This document shows positions 1-8,699 of a stretch of 64,000 bases of DNA, piece by piece (position 1 is the first letter of the stretch; every line of letters starts with the position of its first letter). The notes under the pieces are model-generated. The model was not told where the DNA came from and did no database searches. It saw only the letters and a program-made list of their open reading frames with translations. This stretch comes from Pseudomonas chlororaphis subsp. aurantiaca (GTDB lineage Bacteria > Pseudomonadota > Gammaproteobacteria > Pseudomonadales > Pseudomonadaceae): assembly GCF_013466605.1 (NCBI RefSeq), contig NZ_CP059162.1, forward strand, positions 6,014,001-6,078,000, written 5' to 3'. Position numbers and translations under genes: made by a program.

Positions 1-42
1 GGTGATAACCTCGCCCTACTCCACGCCCAGACCTGTCTTCAG

Positions 43-1284
43 ATGCCCAGCCAAGACCCTCTGCTGCTTCGCCATCACCGTCCGTTCATTGCTTTCTGGC
101 TGGCGCGGATCTTCACCGCCAGCGGCTTCCAGATGCTCACCGTGGCCATCGGCTGGAACCTCTACCAACTGACCGGCAATGTGCTCGACCTGGGCCTGGT
201 CGGGCTGGTGGAGTTCGTGCCGCGCGTGCTGTTCATGCTGCACACCGGGCATGTGGCCGACCGCTACGACCGGCGCAAGGTGGCAGCCATCTGCCAGACG
301 CTGCAGGCGCTGATCGCCCTGTCCCTGGCCATCGGCAGCACCACCCACCATGTCACCCGCGAGATGATCTTCATCCTCGCCTTCCTGCTGGGCGCCGCCC
401 GTTCCTTCGAGATGCCGACTACCCAGGCGCTGCTGCCGAGCATCGTGCCCAGCGCGCTGTTCCCCCGCGCCGTGGCCGCCGCCCAGTCCGCCCAGCAATC
501 GGCGACCATCGTCGCGCCGGCCCTCGGCGGGCTGCTCTACGCCTTTGGCAGCGTATGGGTCTATGGCCCGACCGTGCTGCTGTATGTGATCGCCTGCTGC
601 CTGATGCTCAACCTGCCCGCGCGGCAGACGCCGCCGAACAAGGGCAAGGCCACCCTGGATTCGTTGCTCGCCGGGGTGCGCTTCATTCGCAGCCGACCGG
701 ACATTCTCGGGGCGATCTCCCTGGACCTGTTCGCCGTCCTGCTCGGTGGTGCCACCGCGCTGCTGCCGGTGTTCGCCAAGGACATCCTGCTCACCGGCGC
801 CTGGGGCCTGGGCCTGCTGCGCTCGGCGCCGGCGGTGGGAGCCTTGCTGATGTCGCTGTGGCTGGCACGCTTTGCCGTCGACCGTCATGTCGGTCGGGTG
901 ATGTTCACCGCCGTCGGCGTGTTCGGCGTCGCCACCATCGCCTTCGGCCTGTCGACCTCGTTCTGGTTCTCGCTTGCGGTGCTGGTGGTGCTGGGCGCGG
1001 CGGACATGATCAGCATGGTGATCCGCGCCTCCTTCGTGCAGCTGGAAACTCCGGGTGAAATGCGTGGCCGGGTCAGCGCGGTGAACGGTCTGTTCATCGG
1101 CGCCTCCAACCAGCTCGGCGAGTTCGAGTCCGGGCTCACCGCCCACTGGTTCGGCACCGTGCCGGCGGTGGTCCTGGGTGGAGTCGGCACCCTGCTGGTG
1201 ACCGGGGTGTGGATAAAACTGTTCCCGACCCTGGCCCATCGCGATCGCATGCATGCGCCGGTGGAAGAAGAAGCCAAGGCCTGA
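43..1284 (+). CDS. MFS transporter, EntS-like (MFS_3) exporter
   Basis: A 413-residue inner-membrane protein with about 12 hydrophobic segments and the MFS loop-2/3 signature GHVADRYDRRK at residues 69-79. Length and the overall pattern fit the MFS_3/EntS group, whose members export siderophores and other small molecules; the substrate here cannot be read from sequence. ATG at 43 is the first start in frame after the window edge, and only 42 bases of upstream sequence are available, so its promoter and any operon partner lie outside. It is followed by a 108-bp gap and the HigBA locus on the same strand. Family confidence is high; substrate is unknown. Confidence 0.85.
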   Translation: MPSQDPLLLRHHRPFIAFWLARIFTASGFQMLTVAIGWNLYQLTGNVLDLGLVGLVEFVPRVLFMLHTGHVADRYDRRKVAAICQTLQALIALSLAIGSTTHHVTREMIFILAFLLGAARSFEMPTTQALLPSIVPSALFPRAVAAAQSAQQSATIVAPALGGLLYAFGSVWVYGPTVLLYVIACCLMLNLPARQTPPNKGKATLDSLLAGVRFIRSRPDILGAISLDLFAVLLGGATALLPVFAKDILLTGAWGLGLLRSAPAVGALLMSLWLARFAVDRHVGRVMFTAVGVFGVATIAFGLSTSFWFSLAVLVVLGAADMISMVIRASFVQLETPGEMRGRVSAVNGLFIGASNQLGEFESGLTAHWFGTVPAVVLGGVGTLLVTGVWIKLFPTLAHRDRMHAPVEEEAKA

Positions 1285-1362
1285 TTCGAGGCAGACAGGA
1301 ACCTCACAGGACGTCGCCGTTGATCGTCCGATTCACGCGCTGCAATACATATCCGATGGGAA

Positions 1363-1387
1363 GAGTGTAAGGTATCGCCTTACACTC
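1363..1387. promoter_or_regulatory. Perfect inverted repeat, probable HigA operator
   Basis: Ten-base arms GAGTGTAAGG (1363-1372) and CCTTACACTC (1378-1387) flank TATCG. The palindrome ends 5 bp before the HigB ATG at 1393. HigA-family antitoxins autorepress by binding such palindromes over their own promoter; that role is inferred from position and symmetry. Confidence 0.7.
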
Positions 1388-1392
1388 ACCGC

Positions 1393-1971
1393 ATGATCAA
1401 ATCCTTTCAGCACAAAGGCCTCAAGGCCTTCTATGAAACGGGATCGACTCGAGGGATCCGAGCCGATCATGCGAGGCGCCTGGCGCGCATGCTGCCTTTC
1501 ATGGATCACGCGACAGAGCCTGACGACCTCGACCTCCCGGGATGGCGGTTGCATCCGCTCAAGGGCGAGCGTCGCGAATACTGGTCACTGACCGTATCGG
1601 GCAATTGGCGAGTGATTTTTCGTTTTACGGGTTCGGATATCGAGCTGGTCGACTATCTGGATTACCACAGAACAGGAGGCAGGATCATGCCCAACCCGCC
1701 ACACCCCGGTGAAACACTGCGTATGGATATATTGCCCGAGCTGGGAATCAGCGTGACGGAACTGGCCAGGCATCTTGGCTACGCCCGCCCCCATCTCTCC
1801 AAGGTGCTGAACGGCCACGCGCCGATCCGGCCGGAACTGGCGGTAAGGCTGGAGCGCGCCGGAATAGGTAAAGCCAAGGTCTGGCTGGCGGTACAGGCTG
1901 ACTACGATATCTGGCAGACCGAACAAGCCTTGTTACCGCGCATCGAGCCCATTGCCGCTCATGTCTGCTGA
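1393..1971 (+). CDS. higBA: HigB toxin and HigA antitoxin in one fused reading frame
   Basis: One 192-codon frame. Residues 1-92 are a complete RelE/HigB-type mRNA interferase (ends with the typical VDYLDYH motif), residues 93-98 are RTGGRI, and residues 99-192 are a HigA antitoxin with an XRE helix-turn-helix (VTELARHLGYARPHLSKVLNG starts about residue 118). HigB normally stops right after ...DYH; here the next codon is AGA (1669-1671), one base from TGA, so a stop-loss substitution would explain the fusion. An internal Shine-Dalgarno AGGAGG (1674-1679) precedes the HigA ATG at 1687, so free HigA is probably still made. HigB cleaves ribosome-bound mRNA; HigA neutralises it and represses the promoter. 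Whether the product is a single chain, or this is a sequence error, is undecided. Confidence 0.8.
   Translation: MIKSFQHKGLKAFYETGSTRGIRADHARRLARMLPFMDHATEPDDLDLPGWRLHPLKGERREYWSLTVSGNWRVIFRFTGSDIELVDYLDYHRTGGRIMPNPPHPGETLRMDILPELGISVTELARHLGYARPHLSKVLNGHAPIRPELAVRLERAGIGKAKVWLAVQADYDIWQTEQALLPRIEPIAAHVC
1687..1971 (+). CDS. higA: HigA family antitoxin, internal start
   Basis: This is the antitoxin half of the fused frame, listed separately because the ATG at 1687 has a perfect AGGAGG (1674-1679) seven bases upstream. It encodes 94 residues: the N-terminal MPNPPHPGE motif is the classic HigA/VapI start, followed by an XRE helix-turn-helix and a C-terminal WLAVQADYDIWQ segment typical of the family. 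It would bind and neutralise HigB and repress from the palindrome at 1363-1387. Translation from this start gives antitoxin in excess over any fused product. Confidence 0.75.
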   Translation: MPNPPHPGETLRMDILPELGISVTELARHLGYARPHLSKVLNGHAPIRPELAVRLERAGIGKAKVWLAVQADYDIWQTEQALLPRIEPIAAHVC

Positions 1972-1974
1972 TCG

Positions 1975-2526
1975 CTAAACCAGCAACTCCCCCTCCACCG
2001 CCGTCCGCCGGCCCCTGCCGCATAGCTGCTCCACCAGGGTCAGGGCGAAACCCAGGGCCGCGCCCGAGCCTTGCGCGGTGATGCAGTTGCCATCCACCAC
2101 CACCGGCTGGTCGACGAAGTTGCAGCCCGACAGCTGATGGCTGGCGCTGGGCAGGCAGGTCATGCGCCGCTGGCGCAGCACCCCGTAACTCTGCAAGGCC
2201 AGGGCCGGCGCTTCGGCAATGCCGGCGAACAGGCGCCCGGCGGCGGCCTGGTCCTTGACCAATTGCATCAGCGGTTGATGGGCCGCCAGGTGCTGCGCGC
2301 CAACCGCGCCACCGGGCAGCACGATCAGGTCGAAGCTCTGGGCCAGCACATCCACCAGCATGCCGTCGGCGGTCATCCGGGTGCCGCGGGCGCAGGTGAG
2401 CATGCGCCGCCCTTCGATACTGGCCACCAGCACTTCGACTTGAGCACGGCGCAGCACATCGATCAGGGTCACGCTTTGCAGGTCGTCGATGCCCTCGGCG
2501 AGGGGAATCAGGGCTCTAAAGGTCAT
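1975..2526 (-). CDS. DJ-1/PfpI (YajL-like) family protein with altered catalytic site
   Basis: 183 residues that align without gaps to the start of E. coli YajL, a DJ-1 family chaperone/deglycase-type protein of the flavodoxin-like alpha/beta fold. The core VLPGG motif is at residues 69-73. The nucleophile elbow reads IAEAP (103-107) where the family has ICAAP, so the nucleophilic Cys106 equivalent is Ala104; the conserved acidic residues near position 14-15 are DD instead of EE. The enzyme activity usual for the family is therefore unlikely in standard form. The gene converges on higBA, with only 3 bp between the stops. Family is confident; function is not known. Confidence 0.8.
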   Translation of the reverse strand: MTFRALIPLAEGIDDLQSVTLIDVLRRAQVEVLVASIEGRRMLTCARGTRMTADGMLVDVLAQSFDLIVLPGGAVGAQHLAAHQPLMQLVKDQAAAGRLFAGIAEAPALALQSYGVLRQRRMTCLPSASHQLSGCNFVDQPVVVDGNCITAQGSGAALGFALTLVEQLCGRGRRTAVEGELLV

Positions 2527-2542
2527 GGGCTGTGTCCGCGGT

Positions 2543-2576
2543 AGGGTCTTTAAAGCTTAGTCAGCTTTAAAGCCCT
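2543..2576. promoter_or_regulatory. Inverted repeat between DUF4879 gene and DJ-1-like gene
   Basis: Arms CTTTAAAGCT (2548-2557) and AGCTTTAAAG (2563-2572) around TAGTC, extended by AGGG/CCCT with one bulge. It lies 22 bp upstream of the start of the leftward DJ-1-like gene and downstream of the DUF4879 stop. There is no T-run, so it may be an operator rather than a terminator; the sequence does not settle this. Confidence 0.4.
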
Positions 2577-2595
2577 CCGCGTTCGGACGCTGCCG

Positions 2596-3045
2596 TTACT
2601 TGATGTAGATCTGCGCGCTCATGCTGTTGCCCGGCGCATTCAGCGAGGTGTTGCTGAAGGTGAAGGTTCCTTCCTGTTTGCCGGCCAGGTCGAAGGTATA
2701 GATGTAGCCGACGGTGATCCCGGAGTTGCCGCACGGCACCAGGCTCGAACCTTCTTCGCAGACCGCCGCGCGGGTGCCGTTGACCTCGAAGCCGTCCAGC
2801 GCCACGCGGGGCTGGCGGCCATAGCCGACTTCCAGCACATACACCTTGATGTTCGGCCCCTGGTGATCGCAGGCAGTCTTGTCACGCCCGTCCGACACAT
2901 CCTCCAGGCCGCAGGACGGCGACTCGACCTTGAGGATTTCCACCTGGCTCAAGGGCGGTGCGGAACGCGCCATGGCCGGCGCCGTCCCCAACCACAGGCA
3001 GCTGGCCACTACCGCCGAGGTCATCGCTTTTATCGTGCTGTGCAT
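2596..3045 (-). CDS. Secreted DUF4879 (YolA-like) protein
   Basis: 149 residues beginning MHSTIKAMTSAVVASCLWLG, a clear Sec signal peptide with probable cleavage after APAMA (near residue 26). The mature part has four cysteines (SPSCGLED, KTACDHQG, AAVCEEG, VPCGNSG) that could form two disulfides, and a repeated aromatic/Gly beta-rich pattern ending SAQIYIK. I recognise it as the DUF4879/YolA type, small secreted proteins of unknown function. ATG at 3045 was chosen over the upstream in-frame start at 3087 because it begins the signal peptide and has a GGGGGACTT ribosome-binding stretch just upstream. It is a single gene between convergent/divergent neighbours. Confidence 0.7.
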   Translation of the reverse strand: MHSTIKAMTSAVVASCLWLGTAPAMARSAPPLSQVEILKVESPSCGLEDVSDGRDKTACDHQGPNIKVYVLEVGYGRQPRVALDGFEVNGTRAAVCEEGSSLVPCGNSGITVGYIYTFDLAGKQEGTFTFSNTSLNAPGNSMSAQIYIK

Positions 3046-3250
3046 AAGTCCCCCCAAAACGTCGGCGCAGTATGCCCCAGTCGCCACTCGGGCAAAACAT
3101 CGCCGACGATCGCAGCCATAGCCTTACGCTGCTGGTATGATGCGCGGCTTTTTCCGACCCGCACAAAATCCCCGGATGCTTTTTTATGGTCTGTGCTTTG
3201 CTGTCTGGGTCGATACATTCACGGCGCCCAGCGCGCCACGGGGAGCAGAC

Positions 3251-4546
3251 ATGCTGGAAAGGCTGTTTCAACTCAAGGCACACAACACCAACGTGCGGAC
3301 CGAGATTCTTGCGGGCGTCACGACCTTCCTGGCCATGGCCTACATTCTCTTCGTCAATCCGAGCATCCTCGGCGAGACCGGCATGGACAAAGGTGCGGTG
3401 TTCGTCGCCACCTGCCTGGCCGCCGCCATCGGCTCGACCGTGATGGGCCTGATCGCCAACTACCCGATCGCCCTGGCTCCGGGCATGGGCCTGAATGCCT
3501 TCTTCACCTACACCGTGGTCCTGCACATGGGCCATACCTGGCAAGTGGCGCTGGGCGCGGTGTTCATTTCGGCGGTGCTGTTCTTCCTGCTATCTATCTT
3601 CAAGATCCGCGAATGGATCATCAACAGCATCCCGCTGCCGCTGCGCTCGGCGATTGCCGCTGGTATCGGCCTGTTCCTGGCGCTGATCGCCCTGCACAAC
3701 GCCGGCATTGTGGTCGGCAACCCGGCGACCATGGTCGGCCTCGGGGATCTGAAGCAACCGGCGCCGATCCTCGCGACCCTGGGCTTCGCCCTGATCGTCG
3801 CCCTGGAAGCCCTGAAGGTTCGCGGCGCGGTACTGATCGGCATCCTGTCGGTGACCATCGTCTCCATCGCCCTGGGCTTCACCCCGTTCGGTGGCGTGAC
3901 CTCGATGCCACCTTCGCTGGCCCCGACCTTCCTGCAACTAGACATCAAGGGTGCGCTGGACATCGGCCTGGTCAGCGTGATCTTCGCCTTCCTGTTCGTC
4001 GACCTGTTCGACAACTCCGGCACCCTGATCGGCGTCGCCAAGCGCGCCGGCCTGATGGGCAAGGACGGCCACATGCCGAAAATGGGCCGGGCCCTGATCG
4101 CCGACAGTACCGCGGCCATGGCCGGTTCCCTGCTGGGCACCTCGACCACCACCAGCTACATCGAATCCGCAGCCGGCGTCAGCGCCGGCGGCCGCACCGG
4201 CCTGACTGCCATCGTCGTGGCGATCCTGTTCCTCCTGGCGCTGTTCTTCTCGCCACTGGCGGCCAGCGTCCCGGCCTTCGCCACCGCGCCTGCGCTGCTG
4301 TTCGTCGCGGTGCTGATGACTTCGGGCCTGGCGGAAATAGACTGGGACGACATCACCGTCGCCGCGCCCGTGGTAGTCACCGCCCTGGCCATGCCGTTCA
4401 CCTACTCCATCGCCAACGGCATCGCCTTCGGCTTCATTGCCTGGACCGCGATCAAGCTGCTGTCGGGCCGCGCCCGTGAGTTGAACGCGCCGCTGGTGAT
4501 TCTCTCGGTACTGTTTGTGATCAAGTTGGGTTGGTTCAACGCATGA
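3251..4546 (+). CDS. NCS2 family purine permease (AzgA/PbuG-like)
   Basis: 431 residues, about 12 to 14 membrane segments. The N-terminal [21 protein letters not shown] and the GLNAFFTY segment are signatures of the AzgA-like NCS2 branch, which import hypoxanthine, guanine or adenine with protons. Start ATG 3251 has GGGAGC upstream and begins the conserved MLERLFQLK; the longer frame back to 3137 lacks family similarity. The stop overlaps the trmA start (ATGA at 4543-4546), indicating a two-gene transcript. Which purine it carries is not decidable from sequence. Confidence 0.88.
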   Translation: MLERLFQLKAHNTNVRTEILAGVTTFLAMAYILFVNPSILGETGMDKGAVFVATCLAAAIGSTVMGLIANYPIALAPGMGLNAFFTYTVVLHMGHTWQVALGAVFISAVLFFLLSIFKIREWIINSIPLPLRSAIAAGIGLFLALIALHNAGIVVGNPATMVGLGDLKQPAPILATLGFALIVALEALKVRGAVLIGILSVTIVSIALGFTPFGGVTSMPPSLAPTFLQLDIKGALDIGLVSVIFAFLFVDLFDNSGTLIGVAKRAGLMGKDGHMPKMGRALIADSTAAMAGSLLGTSTTTSYIESAAGVSAGGRTGLTAIVVAILFLLALFFSPLAASVPAFATAPALLFVAVLMTSGLAEIDWDDITVAAPVVVTALAMPFTYSIANGIAFGFIAWTAIKLLSGRARELNAPLVILSVLFVIKLGWFNA

Positions 4547-5622
4547 CTTTCGATTCCAAGGCTTACGCCACCCAGCTCGCCGACAAGGTTGCGCGCCTGC
4601 ATGAACTGCTGGCGCCGTTCGATGCCCCCGAGCCCCAGGTCTTCGACTCGCCGCTGCAGAACTTCCGCCTGCGCGCGGAGTTCCGCCTGTGGCGCGAAGC
4701 CGGCGAGCGCCATTACGCGATGTTTTCCCAGGAAGACAAACGCACGCCGATCCTGATCGAGGAATTCCCGATCGCCAGCCAGCGCATCAATCAGCTGATG
4801 CCGCAACTCAAGGCCGCCTGGCAAGCCAGCAGCGCCTTGAGCCACAAGCTGTTCCAGGTCGAGTTCCTCACCACCCTGGCCGGCGACGCGATGATCACCC
4901 TGTGTTATCACCGCCCGCTGGACGAACACTGGCACGCCGCGGCGAGCCAGTTGGCGACCGAGCTGAACGTCAGCGTCATCGGCCGCTCCAAGGGCAAGCG
5001 CGAAGTGATCGGCCACGATTACGTGGTGGAGAAACTCGAAGTCGGCGGGCGCACCTTCAGCTACCGCCAACCGGAAGGCGCCTTCACCCAGCCCAACGGC
5101 ACGGTCAACCAGAAGATGCTCGACTGGGCCTACGACGCCCTGGGCGATCGCCCGGACGACCTGCTGGAGCTGTACTGCGGTAACGGCAACTTCACCCTGC
5201 CCCTGGCCACCCGGGTGCGCAAGGTGCTGGCCACCGAGATCAGCAAGACCTCGGTCAACGCGGCCCTGAGCAACCTCAGCGAAAACGCGGTGGAGAACGT
5301 CACCCTGGTGCGCCTGTCCGCCGAAGAGCTGACCGAAGCGCTGAACGAAGTGCGTCCGTTCCGCCGCCTGCAAGGCGTGGACCTGAAGAGCTACGAATTC
5401 GGTAGCGTATTCGTCGACCCGCCGCGCGCCGGCATGGACCCGGACACCTGCGAGCTGACCCGACGCTTCGACAATATCCTGTACATCTCCTGCAACCCAC
5501 AAACCCTGGCGGCCAACATCGCCCAGTTGCACGACACCCACCGCATCACCCGCTGCGCGATGTTCGACCAGTTCCCGTGGACCCACCACATGGAATCCGG
5601 GGTCTTGCTGACCCGGCGTTGA
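4543..5622 (+). CDS. trmA: tRNA (uracil(54)-C5)-methyltransferase TrmA
   Basis: 359 residues, close to the 366 of E. coli TrmA. It makes ribothymidine at U54 in the T loop of tRNAs using S-adenosylmethionine. The SAM-binding motif [13 protein letters not shown] lies near residue 208, the DPPRAGMD motif near residue 290, and the nucleophile is Cys317 in ISCNPQTL; the C-terminal METSG-type end ([10 protein letters not shown]) carries the catalytic Glu. Its ATG overlaps the stop of the purine permease by four bases, so it is translationally coupled. A strong terminator follows. It is E. coli-like in lacking the N-terminal TRAM domain. Confidence 0.95.
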   Translation: MTFDSKAYATQLADKVARLHELLAPFDAPEPQVFDSPLQNFRLRAEFRLWREAGERHYAMFSQEDKRTPILIEEFPIASQRINQLMPQLKAAWQASSALSHKLFQVEFLTTLAGDAMITLCYHRPLDEHWHAAASQLATELNVSVIGRSKGKREVIGHDYVVEKLEVGGRTFSYRQPEGAFTQPNGTVNQKMLDWAYDALGDRPDDLLELYCGNGNFTLPLATRVRKVLATEISKTSVNAALSNLSENAVENVTLVRLSAEELTEALNEVRPFRRLQGVDLKSYEFGSVFVDPPRAGMDPDTCELTRRFDNILYISCNPQTLAANIAQLHDTHRITRCAMFDQFPWTHHMESGVLLTRR

Positions 5623-5636
5623 TAGCCTGTCGCGGA

Positions 5637-5673
5637 CCACAAAAAAGCCGTCCCTGCGACGGCTTTTTTGTGG
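5637..5673. terminator. Bidirectional Rho-independent terminator after trmA
   Basis: CCAC AAAAAAGCCGTC (to 5652), loop CCTGC, GACGGCTTTTTT GTGG (from 5658). The arms are perfect, flanked by A- and T-runs, so it can stop transcription from both sides. Confidence 0.9.
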
Positions 5674-5825
5674 CCACTCCCTATCATGCCAACGCCTGCG
5701 CCTTCTTTATTGATGAACCGTCGCCTGGCGTGATTGAGGTCGGTTCCGCAAGCTCCGGCAACCCTAGCCAGGTGGCAAGCCATTCTTGCAGTACGGACTT
5801 TTATTGCTGGCAGCGGCATGAATAT

Positions 5826-5840
5826 GTTCGATCAGCGAAC
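5826..5840. promoter_or_regulatory. PcaR/IclR-type box upstream of aroQ
   Basis: GTTCGATCAGCGAAC, with arms GTTCG and CGAAC around five bases. It matches 12 of 15 positions of GTTCGATAATCGCAC, the site I know for the IclR-family activator PcaR of P. putida. It starts 140 bp before the aroQ ATG. A near-identical copy is at 17943-17957. Confidence 0.6.
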
Positions 5841-5885
5841 ACTTAATGACAGGACCCGCCGTCCCTCATCCAGCCGCAATTGACC

Positions 5886-5905
5886 AAATTAACTAGTTAG
5901 TACAA
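5886..5905 (-). promoter_or_regulatory. Element shared with the quiC promoter, possible TetR operator
   Basis: Contains the perfect palindrome TAACTAGTTA (5890-5899). Read on the minus strand it gives GTACTAACTAGTTAATTT, matching 16 of 20 positions of the element at 13060-13079. It lies about 60 bp before the aroQ ATG. The TetR-family gene in the same block is the natural candidate binder; this is inference. Confidence 0.5.
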
Positions 5906-5965
5906 TTTAGCTCCAGCCGCTGGCCGCTCAAGCCGCGCCCACAATAACAACGGAGAATTCCCCTC

Positions 5966-6415
5966 ATGCGCCCTATCGTTCTGGTGCTCAACGGCCCGAA
6001 CCTGAACCTGCTCGGCACCCGCGAACCCGCCACTTACGGTCACGAGACCCTGGCCGACATTTCCGCCCTGTGCGGGCGTGCCGCCGAGGAGTTCGGCCTG
6101 ACCGTGGAGTTTCGCCAGACCAACCACGAAGGCGAACTGCTGGACTGGATTCACGGCGCCCGTGGCCGTTGCGCCGGGATCGTGATCAACCCGGCGGCCT
6201 GGACCCACACCTCGGTGGCGATCCGCGATGCCCTGGTGGCCAGCGAGCTGCCGGTGATCGAAGTGCACCTGTCGAACGTCCACGCCCGCGAACCGTTCCG
6301 CCATCACTCCTTTGTCTCGGGCATCGCCCTGGCGGTCATGTGCGGTTTCGGCAGCCATGGCTATCGCCTGGCACTGGCGCACTTCAGCCAGCGTTTTCAA
6401 GGAGCCCAGGCATGA
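5966..6415 (+). CDS. aroQ: Type II 3-dehydroquinate dehydratase
   Basis: 149 residues, standard length for the dodecameric type II enzyme that interconverts 3-dehydroquinate and 3-dehydroshikimate. Visible signatures are [16 protein letters not shown] at the start, catalytic Tyr24 in PATYGHETL, the [13 protein letters not shown] motif, and the catalytic His in [14 protein letters not shown] 5966 follows CGGAG. The stop overlaps the ATG of the AroE-like gene by four bases. Being paired with an AroE-like dehydrogenase and sharing promoter boxes with quiC, this copy probably serves quinate/shikimate breakdown rather than aromatic amino acid synthesis; that is inferred from context. Confidence 0.93.
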   Translation: MRPIVLVLNGPNLNLLGTREPATYGHETLADISALCGRAAEEFGLTVEFRQTNHEGELLDWIHGARGRCAGIVINPAAWTHTSVAIRDALVASELPVIEVHLSNVHAREPFRHHSFVSGIALAVMCGFGSHGYRLALAHFSQRFQGAQA

Positions 6416-7266
6416 CCCAGCAGAACACAGTACTGGCCGGACTGATCGGCGCCGGCATCCAGGCCTCGCGCACCCCGGCACTGCATGAGCACGAAGGCGA
6501 TGCCCAGGGCCTGCGTTACCTGTACCGGCTGATCGACCTGGACCAGTTGCAGCTCGACAGCAACGCCCTGCCCGACCTGCTGCTGGCCGCCGAGCGCATG
6601 AACTTCACCGGGTTGAACATCACCTTTCCCTGCAAGCAGAGCATCATCCCGTTGCTCGATGAGCTGTCGCCGGAAGCCCGCGGCATCGGCGCGGTGAACA
6701 CCGTGGTGCTCAAGGACGGCAAGCGCGTCGGCCACAACACCGATTGCCTGGGTTTTGCCGAAGGTTTCCGCCGCGGTTTGCAGGGCGTGGCCCTGGAGCG
6801 TGTGGTGCAGATGGGCGCCGGCGGCGCCGGTGCGGCGGTGGCCCATGCGCTGCTCAGCGAAGGCGTGCAGCAACTGAGCATCTTCGATGTGGAAAGCGCC
6901 CGCGCCCAGAGCCTGGCGGACAACCTCAACCAGCATTTCGGTCCCGGCCGGGCCAAGGCCGGCGTCGACCTGCCCGCCACCCTGGCCGTCGCCGACGGCC
7001 TGGTGAACACCACGCCCATGGGCATGGCCAAGCTGCCGGGCATGCCGGTGCCGGTCGAGTTGCTGCGCCCTGAGCTGTGGGTCGCGGAGATCGTCTACTT
7101 CCCGCTGGAAACCGAGTTGCTGCGCAATGCCCGCGCCCTCGGTTGCCGCACCCTGGACGGCGGCAACATGGCGGTGTTTCAGGCGGTGAAGGCGTTCGAG
7201 CTGTTCAGCGGCATAACGCCGGATGCCCAACGCATGCTCGCGCATTTCCAGAGCATGAATGGCTGA
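6412..7266 (+). CDS. AroE-like shikimate/quinate dehydrogenase
   Basis: 284 residues of the shikimate dehydrogenase family. The N-terminal substrate domain carries [11 protein letters not shown] in place of the usual SxSP-LHN, and [10 protein letters not shown] with the catalytic Lys. NTDCLGF carries the catalytic Asp partner. The dinucleotide-binding loop is GAGGAGAA. The altered substrate motif fits the catabolic or RifI/YdiB-like branches that act on quinate or shikimate, rather than biosynthetic AroE. The start overlaps the aroQ stop (ATGA), so the two enzymes are made together and would convert shikimate or quinate to 3-dehydro-acids. NAD versus NADP preference was not determined. Confidence 0.85.
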   Translation: MTQQNTVLAGLIGAGIQASRTPALHEHEGDAQGLRYLYRLIDLDQLQLDSNALPDLLLAAERMNFTGLNITFPCKQSIIPLLDELSPEARGIGAVNTVVLKDGKRVGHNTDCLGFAEGFRRGLQGVALERVVQMGAGGAGAAVAHALLSEGVQQLSIFDVESARAQSLADNLNQHFGPGRAKAGVDLPATLAVADGLVNTTPMGMAKLPGMPVPVELLRPELWVAEIVYFPLETELLRNARALGCRTLDGGNMAVFQAVKAFELFSGITPDAQRMLAHFQSMNG

Positions 7267-7364
7267 CAATGCATGAGCGGCTCAGGGCGGGGCTGTGATC
7301 GGCTCCGCTCTCGACAGATGCCTGCCGCACGGTCAGGCACCCCGTTCTACTCCTCCCCTTGCGA

Positions 7365-8564
7365 CTACGCACGTTCATGATGCCCGACTGGCCGCAGCCG
7401 GCCGTGCATCACGCCGTGCGCCAGCAACCCCGCCAGCAAGCCCCAGAATGCGCCGCCCAAACCGAACAAGGTGATATTGGCAGCGGTCGCCAGGAAGGTG
7501 ATCAAGGCGGTTTCCCGGCCACTCGGCTCGACCAGCGCAGTGGCGAGGCTGCCGCCGATCGCACCCAGCAGGGCCAAGCCCGCCAGGGTGGTGATAAAGG
7601 TCGTCGGCAGGACCACGAACAGCGCCGCCAGGGTGCTGCCGAAAATCCCCACCAGCAGATAGAACACCCCACAAGCGAGCCCGGCCAGGTAACGCTTGGC
7701 GGGCTCCTCATGCGCCTCCTTGCCCGTACAGATGGCGGCGGTAATCGCGGCGACATTGAATGCATGGGAACCGAACGGCGCCATCAACAAGGAGCCCAGC
7801 CCCGTCGTCGTGAGAATCGGATTGGCGCTGGTCTTGAACCCATCATTGCGCAGCACCAGCATGCCGGGCATGTACTGGCCGGTCAGGGTGATCAGGAACA
7901 ACGGCAGGGCCACGCTCAGCAGCGCATTCAGCGAGAACACCGGCAAGGTCAGCACCGGCACGGCCGGCTTGAGTTCGAGGCTGGCGAAACTGACCTGCCC
8001 CAACCCGAGCAACAGCACGATGCCGATCAGCAATACCCCGACAATCGCATAACGCGCGGTAAAGCGGCGTAGCAGCACATAGCTGAGCAGCAGCGCGCCC
8101 ACCAGCAACGGATCGACCCCGGCCCCGTCGAAAGCGCCAATCCCGAAGCGCAGCAAAATGCCCGCCAGCAGGCCCGCCGCGATTCCCGGCGGGATCAGCT
8201 TCACCACCCGCTCGAAATAGCCCGATATCCCCAGCACGACGAAGCCGACGGCCGACAGCATGAAGGCGCCGATCATTTCCGGGTAAGGCGTGCTCGGCAG
8301 TACCGCGATCAGGAAGGCCGCGCCCGGTGTCGACCAGGCGGTGATGATCGGCTCGCGGTAGCGATAGCTCAGCCAGGCGCCGGTCAGGCCGACGCCGATC
8401 GAGATCGACCAGATCCACGAAGCGGTCTGCTCGGGACTTAACCCGGCCGCCTTGGCCCCCTGGAAAACCAGAATGAAGGTTCCCCCGTAATTGACGATGA
8501 CCGAAATCAGCGCGGCAACGCTCGGATGCAGCAGGTCAGCGATTCTGATGCTGGCGGTTTTCAT
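7365..8564 (-). CDS. benE: BenE family benzoate/H+ symporter
   Basis: 399 residues with about 12 hydrophobic segments. The order of segments and motifs such as GLSPEQTASWIWSISIGVG and TTTGLGSLLMAPFGSHAFN are characteristic of BenE, which imports benzoate in symport with protons. Start ATG 8564 begins the family-typical MKTASIRIADLLHPS; the longer frame to 8636 is not supported. It converges on the AroE-like gene and is transcribed away from a MocR-family regulator 135 bp upstream, a layout that suggests control by that regulator. The actual aromatic substrate may differ from benzoate. Confidence 0.85.
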   Translation of the reverse strand: MKTASIRIADLLHPSVAALISVIVNYGGTFILVFQGAKAAGLSPEQTASWIWSISIGVGLTGAWLSYRYREPIITAWSTPGAAFLIAVLPSTPYPEMIGAFMLSAVGFVVLGISGYFERVVKLIPPGIAAGLLAGILLRFGIGAFDGAGVDPLLVGALLLSYVLLRRFTARYAIVGVLLIGIVLLLGLGQVSFASLELKPAVPVLTLPVFSLNALLSVALPLFLITLTGQYMPGMLVLRNDGFKTSANPILTTTGLGSLLMAPFGSHAFNVAAITAAICTGKEAHEEPAKRYLAGLACGVFYLLVGIFGSTLAALFVVLPTTFITTLAGLALLGAIGGSLATALVEPSGRETALITFLATAANITLFGLGGAFWGLLAGLLAHGVMHGRLRPVGHHERA

Positions 8565-8615
8565 CGGAGGAACCCTCAGGATGTGTTGGCAAGGCGAGGG
8601 AGTATCGGCAGGTAA

Positions 8616-8658
8616 TGGTCTATATAAAATATCCACTTTCCATCAATATCCCAGACCA
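8616..8658. promoter_or_regulatory. Possible MocR operator between benE and the regulator gene
   Basis: TGGTCTATAT starts at 8616 and AGACCA (8653-8658) is its inverted partner, in an AT-rich stretch between two divergent genes. MocR regulators commonly bind pairs of CTGGT/TGGTC-like half-sites near their own start. This is a weak motif call supported mainly by position. Confidence 0.35.
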
Positions 8659-8699
8659 CTTTTCCAGCTGCCGCGCAGCCCAGCGATCCACAGGCCCCG

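Larger units (their letters stand above)
5674..5965. other. aroQ promoter region with two operator-like sites
   Basis: This 292-bp gap has no convincing gene. It holds a 15-bp palindromic box (5826-5840) and a second element (5886-5905) that is matched at the quiC promoter; both are listed separately. The stretch 5880-5910 is AT-rich compared with its surroundings and is the likely core promoter of aroQ-aroE. Confidence 0.6.

Noticed and set aside
2863..4479. 538-codon frame overlapping the purine permease
   Set aside because: Arg/Pro/His-rich shadow in another frame of the NCS2 gene, with no family similarity.
4402..5640. 412-codon frame opposite trmA
   Set aside because: Shadow of trmA, which has all catalytic motifs and a strong terminator.
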